Shown here: in pieces, positions 1 through 8,535 of the stretch | How the letters are laid out: the number at the start of each line of letters is the position of its first letter | How positions within the stretch are numbered: the stretch's first letter is position 1 | DNA from: CAYVVD01 sp964454975 | GTDB taxonomy: Bacteria; Bacteroidota; Ignavibacteria; Kapaibacteriales; UBA2268 | Reading direction: 5' to 3' | Assembly: GCA_964454975.1 (NCBI GenBank) | Contig: CAYVVD010000004.1 | Span: 100,567 to 164,566 of the forward strand | Length of the DNA: 64,000 nt | Position numbers and translations under genes: made by a program | Notes under the pieces: model-generated | What the model saw: only the letters and a program-made list of their open reading frames with translations | Told to the model about the DNA's origin: nothing | Databases searched by the model: none

Positions 1-1682
1 CCCATACCTGCATTTTCTGCTACGGTCTGGGCATCAATCGTATAAACTTTAATTTTCTTTTTAATTATGATATCCTGCATAGTCTTTGGAATAATATTCC
101 AGACTTTATCAGGTGCGTCGGGAGCATTGATTAAGAATGTTCCCCCTTCAACCAGGTCTTTAACCATGTTGAATTTCTCAAGGAATACAGTCTGATGGCA
201 GGCAACAAAGTTAGCCTTTTTGATAAGGTATGTTGAACGAATTTTTTCCGGCCCGAACCTGAGGTGTGATACTGTAACAGCGCCGGCTTTCTTCGAATCG
301 TAAACAAAATAACCCTGAGCAAAGTTGTTAGTGTTCTCGCCAATAATTTTAATTGAGTTTTTATTAGCTCCCACAGTACCGTCAGAGCCGAGGCCGTAGA
401 ACATTGCTCTTACTACTTTATCAGGTTCAATATCGAATTCTTTGTCGTAATCGAGTGATGTGAAAGTAACATCGTCATTTATCCCGACAGTGAAGTGATT
501 TTTAGGCTGCGATTCCTTCATATTATCAAATACAGCCTTAATCATTGCAGGATTAAACTCTTTTGATGACAATCCATAACGTCCGCAAACAAGCTTGGGA
601 ATGAATTCTACATAGCCTTTGTCAAGCCCTTCATGCAATGCTGTTATGATATCCTGGTAAATTGGCTCTCCGGCAGCGCCGGGTTCTTTAGTCCTGTCGA
701 GTGCAGTGATAATCTTTGCTGATTTCGGAATTGCTTCGCAGAATCTTTTAACGTCAAATGGCCGGAATAAGCGGATTTTAATTACACCAACGCTTTCACC
801 CTGTTTAGTCAGGTAGTCAACAGTTTCATGAGCAGTTTCCGCACCGGAACCCATCAGGACAATAACCCGTTCTGCATCAGGTGCGCCTTCATAGTCAAAC
901 AGCTTATATTGCCTACCGGTAAGGGAAGCAAACTTATCCATTACTTTTTGGACTATATCAGGGCAAACAGTATAGAACTTATTCACAGTTTCGCGGTTCT
1001 GGAAGAAGACATCAGGGTTTTGTGCAGTACCACGCAAAACTGGACGGTCAGGAGTCATACACCTGTCGCGGTGAGCTTTTACAAGCTCATCCGTCACAAT
1101 CCGGCGCATAATATCGTCATCTATTAGCTCAATTTTTGATTCTTCGTGGGATGTGCGGAATCCATCAAAGAAGTGGATGAAGGGTATCCGGGATTCGAGG
1201 GTTGATGCCTGCGCAATTAATCCCATGTCCATAACTTCCTGTACAGAAGATGCACCAAGAATAGCGAAACCAGTTGCACGGGCTGCCATAATGTCGCTGT
1301 GGTCGCCAAAGATTGACAGCGCATGAGTAGCGATAGAGCGAGCGCTTATATTAAACACAGTAGGTGTTAATTCGCCAGCTATTTTGTACATGTTAGGTAT
1401 CTTGAGCAGCAATCCCTGCGAAGCAGTAAAAGTAGTTGTTAGCGCACCAGCCTGAAGCGAGCCGTGAACTGCTCCTGCAGCGCCTCCTTCGCTCTGCATT
1501 TCGCAAACAGTCGGGACAGTGCCCCATAGGTTCTTTATACCTTTAGAGGCCCATTCATCAGCCCATTCACCCATGTTTGATGAGGGTGTTATAGGGTAGA
1601 TGGCACATACTTCGTTAACCCTGTAGGCCACGTAAGCTGCTGCCTCATTTCCGTCAATCGTTACATAAACTTTCTCTTTCAT
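1..1682 (-). CDS. nifJ: Pyruvate:ferredoxin oxidoreductase, N-terminal part (cut by window edge)
   Basis: An uninterrupted reading frame runs leftward from an ATG at 1682 off the window edge, giving about 560 residues. It begins MKEKVYVTIDGNEAA and continues with the domain I signature YPITPSSNMGEWAD, where the thiamine-diphosphate enzyme family binds pyruvate. It then follows the NifJ order: domain I to about residue 250, domain II (RVIVLMGSGAETAHE) to about 400, and the start of the gamma-type domain (FYGLGSDGTVGANKNSIKI). Full-length single-chain enzymes are near 1,170-1,200 residues, so the ferredoxin and ThDP domains lie outside the window. The enzyme oxidises pyruvate to acetyl-CoA and CO2 in the cytoplasm and reduces ferredoxin. 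It is transcribed divergently from the cobalamin adenosyltransferase gene. Together with citrate synthase and malate dehydrogenase nearby it points to ferredoxin-linked central carbon metabolism. Confidence 0.95.
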   Translation of the reverse strand, partial: MKEKVYVTIDGNEAAAYVAYRVNEVCAIYPITPSSNMGEWADEWASKGIKNLWGTVPTVCEMQSEGGAAGAVHGSLQAGALTTTFTASQGLLLKIPNMYKIAGELTPTVFNISARSIATHALSIFGDHSDIMAARATGFAILGASSVQEVMDMGLIAQASTLESRIPFIHFFDGFRTSHEESKIELIDDDIMRRIVTDELVKAHRDRCMTPDRPVLRGTAQNPDVFFQNRETVNKFYTVCPDIVQKVMDKFASLTGRQYKLFDYEGAPDAERVIVLMGSGAETAHETVDYLTKQGESVGVIKIRLFRPFDVKRFCEAIPKSAKIITALDRTKEPGAAGEPIYQDIITALHEGLDKGYVEFIPKLVCGRYGLSSKEFNPAMIKAVFDNMKESQPKNHFTVGINDDVTFTSLDYDKEFDIEPDKVVRAMFYGLGSDGTVGANKNSIKIIGENTNNFAQGYFVYDSKKAGAVTVSHLRFGPEKIRSTYLIKKANFVACHQTVFLEKFNMVKDLVEGGTFLINAPDAPDKVWNIIPKTMQDIIIKKKIKVYTIDAQTVAENAGM

Positions 1683-2020
1683 GAAAGGTTACCTCGTAAG
1701 TTGAAAACAAATAATATTCTTCAATATGATACTCTCCTGAATCTCTCTATGCAAAAATAGGAATTGGGATAGCGCCAAGCAGTTGCTTATATTATTCTGT
1801 AATCGTGTTGTTTGCTTCGCCTAAATTACTATTATATATAAACTTAGTATATGCTTTCCCTGGTTGAATCTTATTAATTGTTTTTAATTAAAATACATAA
1901 TAAGTTTAAAGGATTAGCACAATAAAAATTAATAAAAAATTAAATTACCAATATGGAATTGTGATTTGCATTACGGTATTTCCAACGTGTTTCGTAACTT
2001 TAATTATTTTTGAAAACTAA
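1683..2020. promoter_or_regulatory. Divergent intergenic region between nifJ and the cobalamin adenosyltransferase gene
   Basis: This AT-rich 338-bp gap separates divergent genes, so it should hold promoters for both. On the minus strand TATTTTTG (1752-1759) fits the Bacteroidota -7 consensus TAnnTTTG, with a TTG at 1776-1778 sixteen bases upstream, slightly short of usual spacing; it could serve nifJ. I see no riboswitch, hairpin or additional gene here. Confidence 0.3.
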
Positions 2021-2566
2021 ATGAAAATATACACAAAAACAGGCGACGACGGGACAACCGGCCTTTTTAACGGGCAAAGAGTAAAGAAAAGCCATAGGCG
2101 TGTTGAGCTATACGGGACTGTTGATGAACTAAACTCAATCCTGGGACTTGCAATAGCATCCAAACCGCACGAGCTTTTAAAACCTGATTTGGAGCGAATC
2201 TCCAATCTCCTGTTTAACCTCGGAACTGACCTTGCAACACCACTTGAACCGCCACCAAAATTTGAAGTTACTAGATTGGACTATGGTAATATAGGATACC
2301 TTGAAAAATTAATAGATAATTACGATGAGTCTCTTGAACCATTGAAAAACTTTATATTACCGGGTGGTTCAATGGCTTCTGCCTTCCTGCATCAATGCAG
2401 GACAGTTTGCCGCCGGGCTGAGAGGCTTGCGGTTGTTCTATCTGAAACTGAAGAATTAGGGGATGTTGCGGTAAAGCTTTTAAACAGGCTGTCAGACTAT
2501 TTCTTTGCTGCAGCAAGGTATGCAAACCATCTTGCAGGTGTTAAAGACAAATTATGGGAAAAATGA
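2021..2566 (+). CDS. ATP:cob(I)alamin adenosyltransferase, PduO type
   Basis: The 181-residue product is full length for PduO-type adenosyltransferases. It carries the N-terminal signature TKTGDDGTTGLFNGQRV, the ELYGTVDELNS helix, and the later RTVCRRAERLAV segment that helps bind ATP and cobalamin. The enzyme transfers the adenosyl group of ATP to cob(I)alamin to make coenzyme B12 in the cytoplasm. It is the first gene of a tight run with the dCMP deaminase-like gene, whose likely start is 10 nt downstream. No other cobalamin gene is in the window, so it may act on salvaged corrinoid. Family assignment is firm; the physiological user of the cofactor is not visible. Confidence 0.93.
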   Translation: MKIYTKTGDDGTTGLFNGQRVKKSHRRVELYGTVDELNSILGLAIASKPHELLKPDLERISNLLFNLGTDLATPLEPPPKFEVTRLDYGNIGYLEKLIDNYDESLEPLKNFILPGGSMASAFLHQCRTVCRRAERLAVVLSETEELGDVAVKLLNRLSDYFFAAARYANHLAGVKDKLWEK

Positions 2567-2576
2567 CGGAGTGATT

Positions 2577-3116
2577 ATGAAAAGACCGGATTGGGACCAG
2601 CTATATATTACTATGTGCTACCTTGTTAGCATGAGAAGCAAAGACCAGCATACGCATATGGGATCGGTTATTGTAGACTCAGACAATGTGCTTGTTTCTA
2701 CCGGGTACAATTCACTTTCCCGTGGCATTGAAGACAGGCCCGGTTCAAACAGGCTTTCACGGGAAGGCGGAGAGAAATACCATTGGATTGAGCATGCCGA
2801 AAGAAATGCTATTTATAATGCTGCCAGACGGGGTACAGTACTAAAGGAATGCAGGCTGTATGTACCCTGGACACCTTGCACAGACTGTGCAAGGGGAATA
2901 ATACAGTGTGGTATAAGCGAAGTTGTGATTCACCAGAACGGACAGGAATTTTACAACAGCCACAGCACAGGTAAGTGGGAAGAAATCACACGTCGGACTA
3001 CTGAGATGTTCCTCGAAGCCGGTGTTAAAATGCGTTACGTTACTTGCAATGTTGTTGTACCTGAAATTTATATGAATGGCAAAATACATGATGCTGTGGA
3101 GAATCTAAACAAGTGA
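2577..3116 (+). CDS. Deoxycytidylate (dCMP) deaminase family protein
   Basis: The 179-residue protein starts at ATG 2577; an in-frame GTG two codons upstream is an alternative, and the longer frame from 2505 would overlap the previous gene. It has the zinc-dependent cytidine/deoxycytidylate deaminase signature: HAERNA (His73, Glu75) and PCTDCA (Cys101, Cys104). ComEB/dCMP deaminases convert dCMP to dUMP for thymidylate synthesis. The spacing of the zinc ligands and the N-terminal WDQLYITMCYLVSMRSKD fit that subgroup better than tRNA adenosine deaminase or RibD. Its TGA overlaps the GTG start of pdxB by 4 nt, suggesting translational coupling. Exact substrate is inferred. Confidence 0.85.
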   Translation: MKRPDWDQLYITMCYLVSMRSKDQHTHMGSVIVDSDNVLVSTGYNSLSRGIEDRPGSNRLSREGGEKYHWIEHAERNAIYNAARRGTVLKECRLYVPWTPCTDCARGIIQCGISEVVIHQNGQEFYNSHSTGKWEEITRRTTEMFLEAGVKMRYVTCNVVVPEIYMNGKIHDAVENLNK

Positions 3117-4216
3117 GAATTTGGATTGATGAAAATATCCCACTGATTGGAAAAGGGCTTGCAGGTAAAGCCGAAATAAAGCGCTTTAATGGTCGAAATT
3201 TAACGAATAAGGATTTAATTGATTTAGGATGTGATGTTCTGATTATCCGTTCTACCACAAAAGTCAACAGGCAACTGCTGGATGGAACGCAAATTAAATT
3301 AGTCGCAACTGCAACATCGGGAACGGATCATATTGATAATGATTACCTTGATAAAGCAGGAGTTTCCTTTTCTGATGCAAAAGGATCGAATGCAAATTCA
3401 GTTGCGGAATATGTCATTTACTCAATACTTAAGTGGGCATTGAATAAGGAAGTTGAGCTTAAAAAAGTTCCAATCGGAATCATCGGTTTTGGTTGCATAG
3501 GAAAATTAGTTGCTGCTTTTGCATACGAGCTTGGCCTTAAGGTATTTGTTAATGACCCACCGCTCAGGGAAGAAGGATTCAATTTCCCTGATTATTGCAT
3601 ATACTTAGAACTTAAAGAGCTTATCAGTAACTCCAGGATTGTTACTAATCATGTCCCACTCGAAAGAAATGGCAAATGGCCGACTTTGAACTTAATTAAT
3701 AGAGACTTGCTTGAATCTATGCCATCAGGCAGCTTTCTAATTCACGCTTCAAGAGGGTGGGTTGTTAATGAAAACTCATTATTTGAAAGAATTAACAGGG
3801 GATATGTCAATGCAGTTGTTGATGTATGGACAAGTGAACCTTTTTATAACAAAGAACTTGCAAATTTATCCTTGATAGCAACACCCCATATTGCCGGTTA
3901 TTCGTTTGAAGGAAAGCTAAACGGGGTTCGTATGATGCTTAAATCAATTGAAATGCATACCGGAATTACACCTGACTATTCTTTTTTTTGCGAATATGAA
4001 AATGCAGAATTAATTTCATTAAAAGAATACAACAGTATGTTTCGTCTTTTGAACAGGATAAACGAAACCAGGCAATTTGAAAGAGATAACGCAGAATTTT
4101 CTGAGCTTTCGAAATTGCCTGATAAGGAACGGGCGCTTGGTTTTGACAATATGAGAAAATATTATCCTGCCAGGCGTGAAATACTAAAACCAAATATAGA
4201 ATTAATCAAAGGATGA
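3113..4216 (+). CDS. pdxB: Erythronate-4-phosphate dehydrogenase
   Basis: The 367-residue protein begins at GTG 3113 inside the previous stop (GTGA overlap). It is a D-isomer-specific 2-hydroxyacid dehydrogenase with NAD-binding GFGCIG (about 125-130) and catalytic Arg214 (HASRGWV), Glu242 (TSEP) and His259 (TPHIAGYS). PdxB-like features are the MRIWIDENIP start, the ATATSGTDHID segment, the HVPLERNG motif and a C-terminal extension of about 90 residues. PdxB oxidises 4-phospho-D-erythronate in pyridoxal 5'-phosphate synthesis. PLP-dependent tryptophanase and trans-sulfuration genes lie elsewhere in the window, but no other pdx gene does. An alternative reading is another hydroxyacid dehydrogenase of the same fold. 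Confidence 0.88.
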   Translation: MRIWIDENIPLIGKGLAGKAEIKRFNGRNLTNKDLIDLGCDVLIIRSTTKVNRQLLDGTQIKLVATATSGTDHIDNDYLDKAGVSFSDAKGSNANSVAEYVIYSILKWALNKEVELKKVPIGIIGFGCIGKLVAAFAYELGLKVFVNDPPLREEGFNFPDYCIYLELKELISNSRIVTNHVPLERNGKWPTLNLINRDLLESMPSGSFLIHASRGWVVNENSLFERINRGYVNAVVDVWTSEPFYNKELANLSLIATPHIAGYSFEGKLNGVRMMLKSIEMHTGITPDYSFFCEYENAELISLKEYNSMFRLLNRINETRQFERDNAEFSELSKLPDKERALGFDNMRKYYPARREILKPNIELIKG

Positions 4217-4220
4217 TAGC

Positions 4221-4607
4221 ATGAGTTACTACTTTACAAAAATAATCGAATCAGGATTTGATGAAGCAATTGAACGTGTAACCGAAATACTTAAAAGCAA
4301 AGGTTTTGGAATTTTGACAGAAATTGATGTTCAGGCTACACTTAAGAAAAAGCTTGATGTAGATTTCCGCAAATACAGGATTCTCGGTGCCTGCAATCCG
4401 CCCTTTGCATACAAGGCCCTGTCCGCTGAGGACAAAATAGGTACAATGTTACCTTGCAATGTTATCGTTCAGGACAGGGGCAAAGGTATGGTTGAGGTTT
4501 CATCAATTGACCCTATAGCATCAATGGTCGCGGTAGAAAACGAATCTCTTGGTCCAATTGCCGGTGAAGTTCAGCAAATGATGAAAAGTGTTATCGAAGA
4601 GTTATAA
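4221..4607 (+). CDS. DUF302 domain protein
   Basis: The 128-residue soluble protein matches the DUF302 pattern along its whole length: an N-terminal SGFDEAIERVTEILKSKGFG helix, EIDVQATLKKKL, then YRILGACNPPFAYKALSAED and MLPCNVIVQD. The family is small and widespread, and its biochemical role is not established. The gene starts 4 nt after pdxB, with AGGATG just upstream of the ATG, and ends the run of co-directional genes. A strong bidirectional terminator follows. No signal peptide or metal motif beyond the conserved single cysteines is evident. Confidence 0.85.
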   Translation: MSYYFTKIIESGFDEAIERVTEILKSKGFGILTEIDVQATLKKKLDVDFRKYRILGACNPPFAYKALSAEDKIGTMLPCNVIVQDRGKGMVEVSSIDPIASMVAVENESLGPIAGEVQQMMKSVIEEL

Positions 4608-4702
4608 TTGCTGTAAATCGGCAGAAATTACAGTGGCAATTCCGTATTTAGTTCAAAAGTCATTTGTCAGCAGTAGATTTCTATTCAAATTTGATATTTA
4701 TT

Positions 4703-4740
4703 AAAAAAGGCTGATCCTTAGTTCAGGAGCAGCCTTTTTT
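4703..4740. terminator. Bidirectional Rho-independent terminator
   Basis: Perfect 11-nt arms, AAAAAAGGCTG and CAGCCTTTTTT, enclose a 16-nt loop that has a further TCC/GGA pairing. The A-run on one side and T-run on the other allow termination in both directions, as expected between the convergent DUF302 gene and mdh. Confidence 0.88.
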
Positions 4741-4756
4741 AATAGAGAAAACAGAA

Positions 4757-5698
4757 TTACTGTTGGCTATTAATCAAGTCCATTGCTTCTTTGATTGTTA
4801 CCCTTACGTGGTCAACAGATTTCTGCAGCAATGCTTTTTCATCGTCGTTTAATTTAAGTTCTAATACGTCCTCAACGCCGTCTTTTCCAAGTACGACAGG
4901 AACGCCAACCAAAACATCGTTGTAGCCATATTCGCCATCAAGCAATACAGAGCAGGGAAGAATCCTCTTCTGGTCTTTAACAATTGATTCCACCATCTGT
5001 ACAACTGCCGAAGCAGGAGCATAGTATGCACTGCCTGTTTTGAGGTATTTAACAATTTCGCCGCCACCACCTGCTGCACGTGCACAAATTTCATCCATTT
5101 TTTCTTTTGAAATCAGGTCGAGCACAGGGATACCTGCTACTGTTGTAAAGCGGGGAAGAGGAACCATTGTATCGCCATGGCCACCAAGTATCAAGCCCTG
5201 GATGTCCTGCATTGATACATTGAGTTCCATTGAGATAAATGATCGGTACCTTGCTGTGTCAAGAATGCCGGCCATACCAAACACCTTGTGCTTTGGAAGT
5301 CCCGATAATTTAAGAGCAAGGTATGTCATAACATCAAGAGGGTTGGATACAATGATATAATATGCATTTGGTGAATATTCCATAGCGCCTTCGATACAAG
5401 CTTTAACTATGGATGCATTTTTAACAAGGAGGTCGTCACGGCTCATACCTGGTTTGCGGGCAAGGCCGGCTGTTATAACAACTATATCAGAATCAGCCGT
5501 CTGTTCATAAGAATTAACACCGTAAATCCTTGAGTCGGATTCATTAACGGGCATTGATTCGTACATATCGAGGCCCTTACCCTGTGGTATGCCGTCGAGA
5601 ATATCAACAATGTATATATCCTTTGCCAGCTCTTCCTTAGCAAGCAACATAGCACATGTTGCGCCTACGTTTCCTGCTCCAACAACTGTAATCTTCAT
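4757..5698 (-). CDS. mdh: Malate dehydrogenase (lactate dehydrogenase-like type)
   Basis: The 313-residue NAD-dependent enzyme carries the Rossmann motif GAGNVGA (7-13), the substrate loop RKPGMSRDD with Arg81 and Arg87, which marks malate over lactate dehydrogenase, and the active-site loop GGHGDTM with His174. It interconverts malate and oxaloacetate in the TCA cycle. The length is typical for the LDH-like MDHs of Bacteroidota and Chlorobiota. It lies downstream of citrate synthase on the same strand, but the 234-bp gap between them holds a palindromic repeat, so a single operon is not assured. The shared terminator at 4703-4740 ends it. Confidence 0.96.
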   Translation of the reverse strand: MKITVVGAGNVGATCAMLLAKEELAKDIYIVDILDGIPQGKGLDMYESMPVNESDSRIYGVNSYEQTADSDIVVITAGLARKPGMSRDDLLVKNASIVKACIEGAMEYSPNAYYIIVSNPLDVMTYLALKLSGLPKHKVFGMAGILDTARYRSFISMELNVSMQDIQGLILGGHGDTMVPLPRFTTVAGIPVLDLISKEKMDEICARAAGGGGEIVKYLKTGSAYYAPASAVVQMVESIVKDQKRILPCSVLLDGEYGYNDVLVGVPVVLGKDGVEDVLELKLNDDEKALLQKSVDHVRVTIKEAMDLINSQQ

Positions 5699-5839
5699 TT
5701 TTCTATCCTTTGTTTAATTTCCGGAAATATAATCTATGTGTGATCAACTTGATTAATTTTAAAAAATGCCTTACTTCGAATTCTGTCGCAGAACACGGTG
5801 CATACCACCCCTTTGTGGTGTGACACCTTTAATTTCAGA

Positions 5840-5879
5840 TTACGTGTCATACTGAGCGGAATCGGAGTATGACACGTAA
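5840..5879. repeat. Dispersed palindrome, copy 1 (14-bp perfect arms)
   Basis: TTACGTGTCATACT is followed by a 12-nt centre and then its exact reverse complement AGTATGACACGTAA. The core GTCATACTGAGC...AGTATGAC recurs at 42167-42196 in an unrelated intergenic region. The copy lies downstream of citrate synthase and lacks a U-run, so it resembles a REP-like element more than a classical terminator. Confidence 0.8.
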
Positions 5880-5932
5880 CTCTTATTTCTACTATCTTTC
5901 AAATCAGAACAATCAAAGAATTGCCAGATTTA

Positions 5933-7207
5933 TCAAGCGCCGATAAGTTCTTTGTATTTTCCTGTCGGCAATGATTTCGGACGAATAATCGGCAGGCCGT
6001 AGGCTCTTGTGATTATTGCCTGAGATGTAATGCCCAAAGCCCTCGATACGCTAAAGAGAACAGTGTAGTAGCTGAATTCTTTCAGTCCGAAGTGATAAAG
6101 TAATGCACCTGAACCTGCATCAACGTTTGGCCATGGATCTTTGATTTTCTTAACTTGCCTTAGAACAACCGGAACAACATCAAATACACGTGAAACGGTC
6201 TGGAAAACCGGGTCATCGGCCATATGTTCTTTTCCAAAGGCTAAGAATGCATCAAAACGCGGGTCTGTTACACGCAGAACAGCGTGGCCATATCCGGGAA
6301 CAACTTTTCCTGAGTTTAGAGTATCCCATGCGAATTTCTCCAGTTCTTCAGGTGTCGGAGCGCCACCGAATTTTTCCATTGTTTCGAGAACCCATTTGAG
6401 GCATTCCTGGTTTGCAAGGCCGTGAAGTGGTCCTGCAAGACCGTTTAATCCGCCTGAAAGTGAGTAATAAAGGTCGGAAAGCGCTGAGTTAATTGTTGCT
6501 GCAGAATATGCTGATACGTTACCGCCTTCGTGGTCGCAATGAAGGGTGAGGTAGAGTCTCATCAAATCTGCGAATTTTCCATCCGGGTCTTCAAAACCGA
6601 GCATATGAACATAGTTCTTGCCCCAGTCTGAACCTTCGGATTCAATCCTCGGACCTTTGTTGAAACGCCTGCGGTACACATATGCTGCAATAGCCGGGAG
6701 TTTGGCAAGAATATTTAATGAATCTTCAAGTGTTGGTTTCCAATAGTCAGCTTTTTGGATACCTTCATCGTAAGCTTTTGCGAATGCAGATTCTTTCTGC
6801 ATAATAAGAATAGCTGTGTTGAACATAGCCATCGGGTGCGAATCTGCCGGCATAGCATCGAGAACGTCCCATACGTAACCGGGAACTTCCTCCCTGTTTT
6901 TGAATTCATTTTTAAGGTCATTCAACTCTGCTTCATTTGGAAGATCGCCTGTAAGCAATAACCAGAAAATTTCTTCAGGCAGCTTGTCTGTAAGGTCTTT
7001 TAGCATTGTGCCGCGGATTACTAGCCCTTTGTCCGGCGGTACTTCAGATGTATCGCATACAAGGCATTTAACGCCGCGTAGGCCTCCATAAGCCTGTGCA
7101 AGCTTTACTTCGGAAACAACCTTATCAGCATTGTCCTTAACAAACGCACGAATCTCTTCAATCTGCGGGGGTAGAATCTGTTCTAATTTCTGTTGCAGAA
7201 GTGACAT
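5933..7207 (-). CDS. gltA: Citrate synthase (Si type, mitochondrial-like)
   Basis: The 424-residue protein matches the long citrate synthase class resembling the mitochondrial enzyme rather than E. coli GltA: LRGVKCLVCDTSEVPPDKGL near the N-terminus and ADSHPMAMFNTAIL. Conserved catalytic regions are DHEGGN (His226), GLAGPLHGLANQE (His262), VPGYGHAVLR (His308) and DAGSGALL (Asp363). It condenses acetyl-CoA with oxaloacetate. It sits upstream of mdh on the same strand, and acetyl-CoA would come from the pyruvate oxidoreductase near the left edge. The symbol follows bacterial convention. No truncation is seen. Confidence 0.95.
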   Translation of the reverse strand: MSLLQQKLEQILPPQIEEIRAFVKDNADKVVSEVKLAQAYGGLRGVKCLVCDTSEVPPDKGLVIRGTMLKDLTDKLPEEIFWLLLTGDLPNEAELNDLKNEFKNREEVPGYVWDVLDAMPADSHPMAMFNTAILIMQKESAFAKAYDEGIQKADYWKPTLEDSLNILAKLPAIAAYVYRRRFNKGPRIESEGSDWGKNYVHMLGFEDPDGKFADLMRLYLTLHCDHEGGNVSAYSAATINSALSDLYYSLSGGLNGLAGPLHGLANQECLKWVLETMEKFGGAPTPEELEKFAWDTLNSGKVVPGYGHAVLRVTDPRFDAFLAFGKEHMADDPVFQTVSRVFDVVPVVLRQVKKIKDPWPNVDAGSGALLYHFGLKEFSYYTVLFSVSRALGITSQAIITRAYGLPIIRPKSLPTGKYKELIGA

Positions 7208-7505
7208 ATTTACTCCAGAATTTTGTGGAAAGATAACTATCAGTCAATAGGAAAATAATTGCTCTGTGCAATCGTAAACAGCCGATTTTCAAAAGTTAAA
7301 TACTAATAATTAAAACCTGTTAATACGGCAATAAAAGTTAATTAAATACTACACTTTAGCAAAGCGATATAGCCCGTTTTGACCTAATAAATTTGTTTTT
7401 GTAATCCGAGTGTGTTGCTGATTCTTTGCAAACAATAAAATTATTCGAAGAGGCGTGGATTTAGGTATATTTAATTAAATTTGAATATGAATTCAGGATG
7501 TGAAT

Positions 7506-8444
7506 ATGGCTAAAGTATTAATTACCGGTGGCGCCGGATTTCTTGGTTCCCACATTTGCGATAGGTTTATAAAATCTGGTGACACTGTTTATTGTATGGA
7601 CAACCTTGTCACCGGTTCACTAAATAACATAGAGCATTTGTTCGGAAATGATAAATTCCTGTTCCTGCAATATGATGTAACAAATTTTATTCATGTCCCG
7701 GGTGATTTGGACTATGTCCTTCATTTTGCCTCTCCGGCTTCTCCAATAGACTATTTGAAGCTACCCATTCAAACCCTTAAAGTTGGTTCACTGGGTACGC
7801 ATAAGACTCTTGGCCTTGCAAAAGCAAAAAATGCAAGGTACCTCCTCGCCAGCACAAGCGAAGTATATGGCGACCCGCTTGAACATCCCCAGAAAGAGTC
7901 ATACTGGGGTAATGTAAATCCAGTTGGTTTGCGTGGTGTTTATGACGAGGCAAAACGCTTTGCGGAAGCTATGACAATGGCTTACCACCGCTATCATGGA
8001 CTCGATACACGCATTGTAAGGATATTCAATACTTACGGCCCGAGAATGCGCCTCGAAGACGGGAGGGCTATTCCCAATTTTATAACACAAGCGCTCAAAG
8101 GTGAGCCTGTAACTGTTTATGGCGATGGAAACCAAACCCGCTCAGTTTGTTACGTTGATGATTTGATTGAAGGCATTATAAGGCTTCTTAAATCTGAAGA
8201 AATTGAACCTGTAAACATTGGAAATCCTGTTGAACTTTCTATGCTTGACCTTGCCAAAGAGATTATTCAAATAGCGGGTTCTAAGAGTGAAATTGTTTTC
8301 AGGGAACTTCCTGAAGATGACCCCAAAATCCGACAGCCTCTCATTGTCAAGGCAAAAAAGTTTCTTAAATGGGAGCCGGTTGTAAATCGCAAAGAAGGCC
8401 TTGAAAAAACTGTTAATGATTTCAGGAAAAGGCTTGGTTTATAA
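7506..8444 (+). CDS. UDP-glucuronate decarboxylase-like NAD-dependent epimerase/dehydratase
   Basis: The 312-residue protein starts at ATG 7506 (the GTG two codons earlier is less likely). It has the extended SDR fold: NAD motif TGGAGFLGSH (7-16), then LASTSEVYGDP with the catalytic Ser/Thr, and RGVYDEAKRFAE with the Tyr-xxx-Lys pair. The motif YGPRMRLEDGRAIPNFITQAL and the QTRSVCYVDDLIEG block are those of UDP-xylose synthases, which decarboxylate UDP-glucuronate to UDP-xylose. dTDP-glucose 4,6-dehydratase is a less likely alternative. It probably feeds surface polysaccharide synthesis. It stands alone, with a prolyl oligopeptidase gene 91 nt downstream. Confidence 0.85.
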   Translation: MAKVLITGGAGFLGSHICDRFIKSGDTVYCMDNLVTGSLNNIEHLFGNDKFLFLQYDVTNFIHVPGDLDYVLHFASPASPIDYLKLPIQTLKVGSLGTHKTLGLAKAKNARYLLASTSEVYGDPLEHPQKESYWGNVNPVGLRGVYDEAKRFAEAMTMAYHRYHGLDTRIVRIFNTYGPRMRLEDGRAIPNFITQALKGEPVTVYGDGNQTRSVCYVDDLIEGIIRLLKSEEIEPVNIGNPVELSMLDLAKEIIQIAGSKSEIVFRELPEDDPKIRQPLIVKAKKFLKWEPVVNRKEGLEKTVNDFRKRLGL

Positions 8445-8535
8445 TTCTTAATCATATCTAAGATTTTCTTCTTGAATAATTCCGCCGAAATGACTAAAAT
8501 CCATGTTTCTTGTTTGGCATTTTGAGACAGGTAAT

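Noticed and set aside
2005..2012. TATTTTTG, a -7-like element just before the cobalamin adenosyltransferase start
   Set aside because: No matching TTG lies at the right distance upstream and it would give an almost leaderless transcript, so it is not reported as a promoter.
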